Positions 51,421 to 62,295 of a DNA stretch of 64,000 nt are shown here, piece by piece. A program made the position numbers and the translations under genes. How positions within the stretch are numbered: position 1 is the stretch's first letter; each line of letters opens with the position of its first letter. Source of the stretch: Eopsaltria australis (taxonomy: Eukaryota; Chordata; Aves; Passeriformes; Petroicidae); contig JAVTVJ010000566.1 in assembly GCA_034509425.1 (NCBI GenBank), positions 434,001-498,000 on the forward strand, read 5' to 3'. The notes beneath the pieces were generated by a model, which had not been told where the DNA came from, did no database searches, and saw only the letters and a list, made by a program, of their open reading frames with translations.

Positions 51421-53739
51421 GTCCATATATTGAAGAATGAAAGCTTTAAGTTCTCAAAGGAGCATGCATTTCCTTAATAATATTAATAACAGCCCATACT
51501 GGTAATTTAATTCTCTGCTGTTATTTCTTACTGTCTAATCTGAAATAGGACTGGAACAGTTGAGCATTTTAAACAGAATAGTGATGGGATTCTTTTTGAA
51601 GGTGCAGCCCAAGGTCATGGTGTGGCCTGACTGTGTAAAGGGGGTACTTAAAGTTCATATTTGTGTCACAGTCAAACACAATTTCATGGCAAAGGATGCT
51701 CCTTCAAACACATCCTGCCCAGAATATTCTTTTCAAATGGAAGATAAGTGGTTTCCTGTACAGAAGTTTAGCAAATAAGAAGGAAAAGAACTTTTAGAAC
51801 GTTGTGATAGTTTTGACATGAGGGATATCAGAAGAAGGTACAGAGCCAAAATTCTGATTCCAAAGTCTGGTTTTTTTCTGGGAGAATAGTTCTGGTGCTA
51901 TAGAGGGAGAGGTCCATCCAGCACACCCACCTACTTGTGCTAAGTTTCACCCCTATTTCCAAACATCCTTCAAAGTCAGGTTGCCTGAAATCTGTAGTTT
52001 GATATGAGCTGATGTGATCCCCTTAAATTGTACAATCCTATAATTTGTGCTTAAAAGAATTTGGACTAAATTTCTAATCTCCATCAGGGCCAGTGATACC
52101 AGGGAATGAGTAACATTCCCTTCCAGAACACAGGGAAGGGAATTCCTGTGGTGGAAACCACAAAGGACTTGAATCTCCCTACCACTATCACTGTATTATG
52201 CTAAGTAAACAGATTAATGCTGGAAGGCAGTTGGCACAAATCCTGGTTTGAGAACTGGTGGTTTATGGGGTTTAAGTGCCCATGGAACAAAAGGGGAATT
52301 CCTTTGCTGCCTCTCCACAGTTCCCAGAAGTTGTGGCACCCTCAAGAGGTTGCTCTTCAAAGCTCTCATCAGGCCACTCTATTGGTTGGTCTAAGACTTG
52401 TTCTGAGTGTCAATAAACATTTCCTCTCATCTACAGGTGAGATGGCAGATTCTGTCTTTAAGCCAAAAAGAAGGTGGACTGCTGGTAGAACACAGGTTTT
52501 GTATTCTTAGGCTGCTGAGAAGCTGATTTCAGCAGTGGGTTCAGGTTTAGCTGTGTCAGATGCTGCAGCTCCTCACTCTGGCCAGGGCAGATCCCTTTGG
52601 AGGAGGCTGCTAAGATGCTTCTCTGTCATTGCTATGCTTAGGCTGTGGCAGTGAGCCAGGTTAACTTAAGCTTTATTGGGAAGCTCAGGCTAATTAAAGC
52701 TTCTTCCTCAGTTTGTTTTTTTTTTGTTGGAAGAGCCTGATGACCTTTCTTCCTGCCTGGGTGATCCTGGGATTCTGGTTTTGTTGTCTGAGCTTTAAAC
52801 CTGGGGCAAGGAGGGGACAGCAATGGCAGCCCAGCCTTGTAGGCATCTGCTCTTTGTGGGCATGGCTTTTAGATGGTAAAAGAAGAAAATTTGGGTTATT
52901 TGTAGATATCAGATGGTGGAGATTGAAGGAGATGGGGGAACTGCAGTGCTGGCTGGCTGGTAGTTTTCCTTTCAGATATTGAGAAAGTTGGGATGCTGGT
53001 CAAGGAAGTGAGCTGATTGGAGATGCAATAATTTATCAGTCAGAGCAAGTGGCAGTTTGTACAGGAAAATAAATGTGGCAGGTAAAATAAAGAGTTCAAG
53101 GCAACCACGAGTGTCTGTGGTTTAAATCACACCTCAAACAGTTGGGCTTGGATGGGAATTCTGGGGCTCTCCTAATCCAAGCCCTCTGCCTGGATTAGCC
53201 CCAGAATTTCCCCAGGTGTGTTCAACACCTTCCCCCAAGGGCAGGGAAGGGTTAAGCAAGCAGCCAGCTCAGAGCTGCTGGGATTTAAACTCGGGAATGC
53301 ACTGGTTTTACAGTTAGGGAAATTGAAGCACAGTGGGATGAAGTGACCCACTAACATCTCCCAGGCAAGAACCAGCAGGGCAAGTCCTTGAGTGTGAGTG
53401 CTCTGAGGTCCCTCTCCTCCACTGCTTTTATTAGGTCGTGTTGCTTCCCAGGATAACATGTTTGCACAGTTTGGGAGCTCAAGCTGTTTCCTTGCAGAAA
53501 TATTGCTGCTCTGTGTTCCCAAACTGGAGAGACACCGAATCTGAAAACAGATTTAATCCTTGTTTTTTAAAACGTAGCAAATGAGGTTTAAAAATACGAG
53601 AGGCTGCCACTCTGCTGTTCCAGTTTAAGTATCTGGGTTGCGATTAGGAAAATATTAGAAATCTGCTGCTGCTTTCCAGTGCCGTTCCTCTGATTGGACA
53701 ACCTCTCTGGAAAGGAGGTCTTGGTCCCCATGATCCTGA
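51421..53739. other. Unique non-coding stretch
   Basis: No gene is recognised. An LTR-like 'gtcaataaacatttcctc' occurs near 52,410 but is not enough to call an element. Confidence 0.45.
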
Positions 53740-54320
53740 AAGAGGAATTAAAATTATGTTCCTGTGTTTCCTGTCATTAATTATCTCATAAAGACCTTGA
53801 AATGTGCCTATGATGTCCGTCAGCAGCACATATGGAATTAAATTTTTCTCCAAAGAAATTCGGTAGGCTCTTTTGCCCCCCAATATGAATTGTCAGTTGA
53901 AGTTTGACTGGGGAAATAATTTTTTCAAGTTGCAGTTCAAGCCCAACATCTGAAGTCTCATTCCTTCTACATCCCGTGAGCATTGTCGTGTTTTTTAAAC
54001 TTAGTCCCAGAGAGCATCTTTCTATTTTCCATTCCGTTTTTCTGCTCCATTTCCGCTCCTTGCCCCCAAGTTAAGGTGTTAAATTGTTTTTCTGTCAGAG
54101 CTAAATAACATGCTGCTGGATGCTTTAATAGGCATGAAGATGTGCTGACAAACCCTCACTTCAGATGGTGTCTTGCTTTGCAGGGCTTTGCTATTAAATT
54201 TGATGATGAAACATCTCCAAAAAGCACCAGCCAACGTTGCAGCCATTTTGAGCAGCATGTGCCGGGAGCCAAGTTAGGAAATGTTAATATTTTCACAGTT
54301 GTGTTCAAAAAATCATAATA
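53740..54320. promoter_or_regulatory. Candidate conserved non-coding element
   Basis: Eight CpGs are distributed through AT-rich unique sequence containing 'cctgtcattaattatctc' near 53,770 (overlapping homeobox cores). Inside it, an acceptor-like 'tcttgctttgcag' at 54,171-54,183 leads into a frame open to 54,318. The frame has no donor, start codon or recognisable domain, so no exon is called. Confidence 0.32.
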
Positions 54321-56492
54321 ATAAACCCCCCAACCCTTTAAATTCTGAGCTCAGAGTGTTCCTACCAGTGCTGTTTACTGGCTGGCCTATTTCTGAGGGT
54401 GGAATTGCTATTTTTATCTGTGGTTGGAGGGTACCTGCTGTGGGTAGCAGGTACTCCCTGGGGATTTTGAGGGTGGTGAGCAGGTGTCAGCCTGGAACCA
54501 GAGACCTCCTGGCCCTGTCTCAGCAGTGCTGGGGCTCAGCTTTGGGGCATTTCTGAAGAGTTTGCACTTGGGAACTTCAAGTGAGGGCAAACACGAGGGT
54601 TCCTCTTCATTCTGAGCTCCTTGATGCACACCCAGGGCAAGCTCCAGAGCAGTGCAGGAATCCAAGGCTTGGGAGCTCAGCTCCCACTCCAGAATTTCCA
54701 TCCCTTGGGGCTGAGCTCAGCACTGATGCTTGGCCTTGGCTGCAGGGTGGCAGTGTTGTGGTGGAGGTAGAACCAACATAGCCCTGAGAGCAGGCTCCAA
54801 ACCAGCCTCCGAAAAGCTTCCTTGCTTGTCCATCTCCCCATGTCCTCTGATGCTTCGAAGGCCTGCGTTGAGTGAGCACTGGGAATATTCATGTGGAAAG
54901 TTAGCTGGATTTGGTATATAATGAAATGTTCAAACTAAGGCTTTCTTTCTCTTTTGAACATTTTTTTTAGTTGTTATTTTACTCCTCCTCTTATTCCCTT
55001 GCCTACTGTGTTAATTAAAAATAAGAATTAGTGTTTTTTTCTGATATAGGCCTTATGGTTCTGTCCTGGCCTGAGGTTTCTGTAGTATGACAAAGTCTTT
55101 GAGAGCAGCACTCCTCAAACTGGCAACAGCCAAATGTGTGGAACAAATTTTTATGCTGTGTTGAATTTCTTTAAGCTATTCCTCTCTTCTTTCAGGAAAG
55201 ACAGTGTAAGAAAAAAGTCTTCTTTAATGTATTTTAGTACCATGTCAATCAACCTTCTATTGCTTTTCAAATAATCTTTAAAATTTCTACCCAAAAAAAA
55301 GAATGTCAGTTGCCAGATAATTGCAGATGTCTCAGCATCTTCCTGCTTTTCTGACAGAGCAGTAGAGGTCACCAGCATTTCTGGGTCTGGGACCTGAGCA
55401 CAAGAGATTTAACTCCAGCACTGCTTTGTTCAGTGCTAGGGCTCAGTCTGAGCTGCACTGCAAACTCCTTACAGCTGCAGTTTGTGCTGAAAACTTCTTC
55501 TGAAAAGGGGACACATCTCTCTGCTTAATATAACCCAAAGTCACTGCATCTGGTGTCCTGGCATGCATGTAATTGCCTGTAGCTTCCTAATGATAAAGGC
55601 AGTCTCACATGAGAAAATTCTGCATTGATCCTAGTCCTGATTTACATTTTACTTCATTAAGAAAAGAATTGATCGGCATAGATAAAACTCCTGATCAATG
55701 ATCCTAGCACTTTTTTTTTTTTTTAAATAGCTTCCATTTTGGTGCAGTGCAGACTTTTGGTTTAACTGGCTGAATTGATATTCTGAGCAGCGAGTAAGGC
55801 AGGATGACAGAGCATCAGCACAGCTACTCCTATTATTGCTCAGGGAGGTGTGCTCCTGCCCACCCTGGCCAAGCCACGAGCCACTGCTGTCCTAGGATGC
55901 TACAGAACACATCCCAACTTTTATCTGTGCTGTTTTACACATTCTTCACACCAAAAAAAAAAAGGTATTTTCTTGTGTTCAGTCGCTCTCAGGGTTGAAT
56001 GGTTTGAGGTAGGGAATTTGAAGTTGCAGTTTGTACGTGGTGCACGTACTGATCATAGTTTCCTTTGAAAAAATAAGCGATTACACAGAAATTGTTCTGC
56101 TTTTCAAAGGGCTGATTCTCTGTCTTATTTTTGGTACTTGGGTTTGTTTTGCACTGCCATAACATGGTATTCCATCGGAAAAGCCTTCTACACTTCTGAA
56201 TCCTCTATGTGCTAATAATTCAAAATAGCAGATACACAATAACTCAGAATGCGTGGCAGGAAGCTGTAGATGAAATGCAGAGATTCCCCAAAGTGCAGGG
56301 CTGTAAGGAAGGAGGAAGAGAAGGGCAGAGAGCTGCTCTAGCATGTGTATAGGCTTCTACAGCACACGCTGATGTGACCAGATCCCATTAAACGCGGATA
56401 TTTCGTCCGTTCCTCCTGTACGGTTTTGGATTTCTGGCAGGCATGGCAGGGACACAAACACTACACAAACCCCACAGCGCTGCAAGGCTGCT
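54321..56492. other. Unique non-coding stretch upstream of the CpG island
   Basis: No gene is recognised. Poly-T at 55,710 and poly-A at 55,953 are the only simple tracts. Confidence 0.45.
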
Positions 56493-56555
56493 TTTTTATT
56501 TTTTTTATTTTTTTTTTTTTAATTTTTTTTTTAATTTTTTTTATTTTTTTTTTCT
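56493..56555. repeat. T-rich low-complexity tract with AA interruptions
   Basis: Runs of 4 to 12 T are separated by single or double A over about 63 bases, directly 5' of the CpG island. Confidence 0.95.
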
Positions 56556-56817
56556 CCCTGCTATTTTCCTTAGAATCCCCATTGTTCTTACATAAACAGA
56601 AAGAGCAGGGGAGGGCGAGCGAGCCGGATCTTTGCAGAGAGTGATTATGAAGTAATTTGCAGCACGGCCACGCCGCCGTGCCGGGCTGGCATCAGCGGGC
56701 ACAGCCCGAGCATCGCCGGGCACTGCGGGCTCCATCCTGCGCCTGCTCGAGGGTGCCGGGGATGCGCCGCTCCCCGCGCTCCCCGCGCCCCTTTTCCTCC
56801 ACAGCCTTTCATTCCTC

Positions 56818-56839
56818 ACCCCCCCTCCCCCCCCCCCCG
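56818..56839. repeat. Poly-C tract within the CpG island
   Basis: Two C runs (6 and 12) separated by a T follow 'tcattcctca'. Confidence 0.9.
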
Positions 56840-57090
56840 CCTTTTTCCTCCTCCAGCGACAGTGATAGGACTTGACAGCCCTTGTCCTTGAAGGTTTCTC
56901 CCGTTTCTGAGTAAGTGGCATATTCCTGGTCGCTTGCCATCTTCCGTTTTTGTCATTATCCCAGGGGAAGCATTAAAAAAAAAAAAAAAATCGCAAACAA
57001 CAAACATGGTGGTTCAGTCCACAATTTTTTTTCTTTTTTTTTTTTTTTTTCCTTTTCTGTTCCTTCCCCCCCGTCCCCGCGTTGGTGTCC

Positions 57091-57170
57091 CCGCCGCGGC
57101 GGTGGCGGTGGCGGCGGCGGTGGCGGTGGCGGTGCGGGCGGTGGCGGCGGCCCCGCGGTGGCGGTGCGGG
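57091..57170. repeat. GGCGGT/GGC repeat in the putative 5' leader
   Basis: GGC and GGT triplets alternate for about 80 bases within the CpG island. The G-rich + strand could fold in RNA if transcribed. It reads as Arg/Trp, Gly/Ala/Val or poly-Gly in the three frames, none likely translated. Confidence 0.93.
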
Positions 57171-57376
57171 GATGCTGCGGGCGCTGCGCGCTGCCTCCCC
57201 GGCGCTGCCGCGGTGGTACGGTCTGCAGAGGGGGCTCCGCGGCTGCTGCGCGCCTGCCCGCGCCCATGCCGAGCCCTGAGCCCTCCGCCCGCTAGCCGCG
57301 AGCAGGCTGCGCTGGGGAGGATGTCTTAGCCAAGTAAGTAGCGACATCCACAGCATGAGAGCAATAATGATGGTTA

Positions 57377-57432
57377 TGGTGGTGGTGGTGGTGATGATGA
57401 TGGTGATGATAATAATAATAATAAAAAAAAAA
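57377..57432. repeat. Mosaic trinucleotide repeat GGT to GAT to AAT, then poly-A
   Basis: A GGT run gives way to GAT units and then AAT units, ending in A10. It lies 43 bases inside the putative first intron after the donor at 57,334. Confidence 0.95.
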
Positions 57433-57680
57433 TCTTTCCCCGTTCCGTTCTGAGCTCGTTTATTTGGCATTTTGCTGCCGAGGGGAAGGCGCGAGCTGAT
57501 GGGAAGATGGTGTGGGGGCTCGGGCTGAGTGATGCATTAGGTTTTGGTCCGTGCCCTGGGAATCTCTGCAAAGGTAATGCTGCGACTCGTGTAGATTATT
57601 CTGTGAGGTCAAAGAGGAACTGCATCGCTAAAAGGCTCTCTTGCATCAGAAAAGCGTCCACCGGGCTTCGGTAGGTTGGG

Positions 57681-58319
57681 AATTCAGCATGATCTTGTTG
57701 TTTTGGAAACGTATGGGCTTGATTTTGATTAAATCAGTTCTTTAGTGATGAGGAAAACACGTGGATGGGATTTTGCTTTTATCATTGCTGGTAAGAATCG
57801 GATGTACCTTTTTTTTTCCTTTCAGAAGCTCGCATTTCACTAAAATGTGAGCAGTACACTTTGGCTGTTGTATTTTTCTAACTTTAATGTTCTCTTATGA
57901 TAGGCAAAGCTATTTCTTGTTAGGAAAATCTGTAATCCTCAACTGGGCTCCTTTATAGAGCTGTTTGTAGTTTTTCAGTGCGTTTGCTTGAAAGTAAAGG
58001 GCACACAGGTTAAAAACCCCAAACATTGCCTTTTTATCGAGATGGCTTAGAAAATAATGTGGAAGAAACCGGGAATTTTCTGTAATTCCTTCTAAGCATG
58101 CATGATGTTTCCTGTGGCAAGGCGGGGAAAGGCTTTCCTGAGGTGTACGGTAGAATAATTAAGAATTCTGACAGATAGACTTTAATTTTTATTTATTTAT
58201 TTTATACTTTATCAAAAAGACCAATCAGCTCCAAACCCACCGAATGCTGCATGGGAAAAGCTTTTGGCCGTTCATGAGGCACCCGACGCTTTAAGAGAGA
58301 CCATAAGATTACAGGAGTC
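57681..58319. other. Non-coding spacer between the two GC-rich peaks
   Basis: AT-rich with few CpGs; probably intronic if the upstream first exon is real. No other feature is seen. Confidence 0.45.
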
Positions 58320-58588
58320 ATTTCCGATTATGTAAAGGGAGATTCTCTGTGCGTTTGATCCCTGCCTGCGGCGCTGGCAGCTCCTGTGCCCCGCGCTCCG
58401 GGCAGCAGCCGAGCTCTGCCCCAGCCTCCCAAATCCTGACTTTAAGTTGTCCTATCCGAGCCGGGGCACTTCCCCGAGCATCGCCCGGCGTTCCCAGGGC
58501 TGCCGAGACCATGGCTGTGGGCAGTCCTGGGGCACTGAGGCAGCCAGCAGCGGATGCTTAGCCCGGTGCTTCCCATCCCTCCTGCAAG
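58320..58588 (+). other. Candidate alternative first exon
   Basis: A second GC- and CpG-rich block ends in a strong donor, CTGCAAG followed by GTGAGT at 58,589. The 5' limit is a guess from composition. Two starts are visible. The ATG at 58,511 has an excellent context (GAGACCATGG) but closes after 16 codons. The ATG at 58,554 has a weak context and stays open to the donor (11 codons plus 2 bases). The block may therefore be an untranslated leader with an upstream ORF, or a short N-terminal coding exon. Confidence 0.5.
58511..58561 (+). other. Upstream ORF of 16 codons with strong start context
   Basis: Reads MAVGSPGALRQPAADA then stop, with A at -3 and G at +4. If the exon is transcribed, scanning ribosomes would meet it before the ATG at 58,554, which it overlaps in another frame. 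This would be expected to reduce translation from downstream starts. Confidence 0.35.
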
Positions 58589-60354
58589 GTGAGTATTGAA
58601 GTGGCTCAAAGGGGATGGCTCTGCTTTTAGGATGAGCCACTTCATTTTGCATCCCAAGAGCTGTGTGTTCCTCCTGGTTGTTTGACCCCCTGGTCGCTTT
58701 CTGTGGTGGGGCTGGGGAAGGATTGCAGGGATATTACACAAGTTGGGGTGTCTGGAGCAGAACCGGCACGTTTAATGTGGGAAAATTGCGCTTTTATTGC
58801 TGGGATTTGAAGTCGATGTGAGATGTTTGTGCAATGAAATTGATAACGAGGGTTTTTTTGTTAGTCTTTGCTCAGAAAAGGGATTACAGATTGACTTCAT
58901 AGTCCACATGTTTTTTTTTACTGCTGAGATGCATTCCTGATTAGCATTTAATTTGTGAGAGGTCATCCATATGCATGACTGGCTCTTGTAGCCTGCTCTG
59001 GAATAACTGTTTGACTCAGGTATCCAGCAGGTCTTTGATCACAGACAGCTTTTACTTTGTTCCTGCTCCTCTCGTTTTAATCCAAATTGCTACCTGTGAA
59101 GAAGTGGTTCATATTTTCCCTGTAGTGCTGGTAAAATGAGTAAGTTTGTGAATAAGGCAATGAAATAAGGCTTGTAGATAAGTTGTGTAGAGCAATGCAG
59201 CATGAAGGTTTTTCCCTTTTATTTCTTGTTCTCTGTGTGCCCCCTTTTCATCCTTTTTGTGCATCTGTCTTCATTTCTGTGGAGAATTGATTTTGGCCCG
59301 CATCAATGCTAAATATACATTCATTTCCACTGAAAAGGTCAATTTTCTTCTCTGCTGCAAATCAAAACTGCATGATACTCCTCATGCTTTCTGCATGTAT
59401 AAAAAGGTTGCATGCATGTATATGGAACAGCTTGGAAGAGTTTCAGGCTTCCCAGCAGGATTCCAGGTTGCAGAAGACATGGTAATGATGAACTAGGTAT
59501 CATACTGTTCTTCTAAGAGCTGCCATGAAGTCAGTTTTGTGACTGATTTTTCTTCCTTTTAAATTTTTTATCGTGTATCTCGGAAACAGCTCGGAAAGAT
59601 TTTCTTTTCCCCTTTCGTGTTCCCCCAGCATTTAAAACGTACAGCTCATCTTTCCCAGTGCTGTCGGATTAGGGATGCAACATTTTGTGAATCCCACTAA
59701 ATATATATTTATATATCTTTCTGACTGAAAACTGCAACTGCGAGCACACATCCTGCTAACATATGAGAATGTTGAAAGTGCTTTTTTCCATTTTTTTTTC
59801 CTCATTTTCATCCTGCAGTTCACATTGTCAAATGCTAGTTGTGTACCTAGTAATTCCTTGCTACATTTTGGAATAAATGTGGAAGTCGTGACCTTGCAAC
59901 TCCCTCTCCCACTCACGGAGAGCCCATTGCACTGCAGCAGGACTCCAGCAGTGGGGGTTCTCTAAAGGGACCCCACCTCCTTCAAGAAATGGAAATACTC
60001 TTACAGCTCGCACCTAAAGTCATGTTCTGAAGGGGAGAAAGTGCTTCATTTGATTAACCTGGCTGTGAAACCTTGTAGAGAATAAGCTGCCTTTTGCCAG
60101 ATTTTTCATTCTGTTTTCAAGGAGACACAATGAAGGATGTTACAGCTGCCTGGAATTAACAAGTATTGCTCTGCCTTTTTGGCTGATTAATTACATTCAG
60201 ATTATACATTATCTGATCAAATGACACCCCTTCCCCCCATGATTAAAACCACACATTTCTGATTAATTTTAACCCCCCCAGCTGAAAAGGGGGTTAAAAA
60301 AAACAACCCGGCAAAGGATTCTAGAGGTGTTTTTTTTAAATTCACATATTATAG
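58589..60354. other. Probable intron, nothing recognised
   Basis: AT-rich unique sequence between two candidate exons. No repeat or gene is seen. Confidence 0.45.
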
Positions 60355-60649
60355 ATGATGCTAAAGCTTCAGCCAGCCCCTCTGCTGCCTGCACTGGGAT
60401 CCCTCCCGTGCTGAGGCAGGCGGGGAGCGATGACTCCGCTCTGAATGGAGCCTCCCTGGTGGAGCAGCAGAGCTCGGAGTGCCGGGATAGCTCCGGAGCC
60501 TCTGCAGCCCCTGCAGTCCGGGCTGGCCCCTGGCCCCTGCCCAGCAGGGATGCTCCTCGGGATCCATCCTTCCCCAGCTCCCGTGCCGTTCTCCAAGATA
60601 ATCTATCCTTAGTGGAGCAGTTGCATAAGAGAACAGTTTTTCTCTCTAG
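60355..60649 (+). CDS. Candidate internal coding exon, product unknown
   Basis: A T-rich tract and 'cacatattatag' precede the block, and 'ctctctag' then GTAGGT at 60,650 closes it. One forward frame is open from 60,273 to the stop at 60,651-60,653, which would lie just past the splice site. The exon would carry 2 leading bases, 97 codons and 2 trailing bases. The peptide is rich in Ser, Ala and Pro and ends in a more ordinary stretch, DNLSLVEQLHKRTVFLSR. GC is much higher than in the flanks and about ten CpGs are present, as in coding or promoter-linked DNA. No ATG lies in frame, so a start would be upstream. No domain is recognised, and the acceptor is mediocre. A third GC-rich non-coding patch is the alternative. 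Confidence 0.3.
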
Positions 60650-61440
60650 GTAGGTTATGCTCTGCGTGCTGGATGGGTTTTTTTAATATGGCAATAGAGA
60701 AAAATAAAGGGCGTTGTGGAGGTTATATAAATATATGGGCTTTAATTTCATCCGTAATATACTGGGGAGGGTAAATAGCATTTTATTGTAATCTTTATTT
60801 GGAAGTTTGGTGCCCTTTTGTAGGAAATGTAAACATATGGTGCAATTTCAAGAGCTGTAGGGTTTTTGGTTTAAGTTTTCCTGGTTTTACTCATGTTTAG
60901 TTTGAAAAGCATGGTTTTACTGTAATTTTTTTGGATACATAATCTTGTTTTTTGCATTGAGATTTGCAGTTGAAGAAAAAGAACCAATGTATAAGGGAAG
61001 GGTTGGGAATGAGGCATATTTTAATAAATTTAAGAGGCTCTCAGCTCTTTGAAAGGCAGGATGTGTTCCCTCTGAACACTGCAGATGAGTGAAATATGGA
61101 GCCTTGGAAGGGATGTGGAATCCCTGCTTAGGTACCAGAGTTGGCAGAGTTGGGAAATGGTAACCAAGTCACAAAATACTTCCCTTCTACCACACTGTGT
61201 ATGAACAAGTTCATCCTGCTGGCAATATGGTTTTCCCTTGTTTTTAAAATATTCATGGCACAGCTGAAGCATCTGAGGGTTGTGCACCAGGCTCCCAGAG
61301 AATCCTAGGAGCAGTTAATGGGAAAAGCTAGAAGAGGACCAGTAAGAACTGGGATTTCTATGGAAGAGTTTGTGCATTTTTTACCTTTTGTCTCCTTTGC
61401 CCACACGGTGAAGGTGAAATGGGTGGAGAAAGCAGCTGAT
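60650..61440. other. Non-coding stretch
   Basis: No feature is recognised; AT-rich. Confidence 0.45.
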
Positions 61441-62295
61441 TTCAGAATAGTTGAGGTTGGCAAGTACCTCTGGAGATGGTCCAGCCCAACCCCTCCTGCC
61501 CAAGTGGAGTCACCTAGAGCAGGGCAATGTCCAGTCAGGTTTGGAGGATCCCCAAGGATGGAGACTTCACAACCTCTCTGTGTTGGCCACAAACCAGTGT
61601 TTGATCACCCTCACAGTTTTTGACCTTTAAATGGAATTTCCTACCTTTGCTCTCCTTCTCACTTTGCCTTTCACTGGACACCACTGAGAAGAATCTGGCT
61701 CCAGCTTCCTTACTTTCTTCCATCAGGTGTTTATTGATCAGGCTCCCCAGAGCCTTCTGCTCTCCAGGTTGAGCAGTCCCAGTTTTCTGAGCCTCCTTAC
61801 CTGTGTGTCAAGGTGCTCCTTTCCTCACCTCTGCATCCCTTAGGAGCACTCTCCAAGAAGTCCAGGTCTCTTTTGTCCTGGGAGCCCAGCCCGGGCTGCA
61901 GCACTGGGCTGTCCCAGCAGGGCTGGTGGGAAGGGAGGCTCCTTCCCTGCCCTGCCCTGCCCTGCCCTGCCCTCCCTGGTGCTGCTGGCAGACCCAGCCC
62001 AGAGCCCTTTGCTGTGAGGACACACTGCTGGCTCCTGCTCAGCTTTGGGTCCAGCAGCAGCCCCAAGGCCTTTTCTGCAGAGCTGCTTCCCAGCCAGCTG
62101 GCCCCCAGCCTGTCCTGCCTCAGGGGCAGGAGTTTGCCTTTCCCTTTGCCGGCCATCCCGGGATTCCTCTTGGCCCGTGGCTCCCTCTGAGAGGCAGCTC
62201 ATCCATCTGGTGCCACAACCACACCTCCCCATTTGCCCAGCTCATCTGTGCCCTTGCACAGGGTGCTCGGTTCCTTCATCCAGGCCATTAATAAA
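61441..62295 (-). mobile_element. Long CR1 LINE fragment, about 850 bp
   Basis: Reverse-oriented. It opens with the CR1 tail ('cagaatagttgaggttggca', 'atggtccagcccaacccc'), and continues through 'tccaggttgagcagtccc' and 'gaagtccaggtctc'. Further inside it has 'tctgcagagctgcttcc', 'cagctggcccccagcctgtc' and 'ggtgctcggttccttcatcc', in CR1 consensus order. It belongs to a different subfamily from the copy at 23.8 kb. A CCCTG run lies inside it. The many overlapping GC-rich open frames are shadows. Confidence 0.9.
61945..61973. repeat. CCCTG pentanucleotide repeat inside a CR1 copy
   Basis: Nearly six units, apparently an expansion of a CCCTG-like word of the CR1 sequence itself. Confidence 0.93.

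Larger units (their letters stand above)
56610..57680 (+). promoter_or_regulatory. CpG island, probable promoter and first exon(s) of an unidentified gene
   Basis: CpG density rises abruptly from near zero to very high, above all at 56,610-56,790 and 57,070-57,300, and stays raised to about 57,680. Donor-like sites on the + strand (GTAAGT at 56,911 and at 57,334) suggest untranslated first exons of a gene running to the right. Each has A rather than G at the last exon base, so both are imperfect. A 35-codon frame from an ATG at 57,171 and the GGCGGT run are open mainly because of GC content. The gene could not be named. A minus-strand or bidirectional transcript cannot be excluded. Confidence 0.8.

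Noticed and set aside
52050..52445. Possible LTR ending near 'caataaacatttcctc'
   Set aside because: Only the poly-A-like end is suggestive; no upstream LTR features or target duplication could be supported.
56541..57329. Several long frames on both strands in the CpG island
   Set aside because: High GC lowers stop frequency; the peptides are low-complexity Arg, Gly, Ala or Pro, partly coded by GGCGGT and homopolymer tracts.
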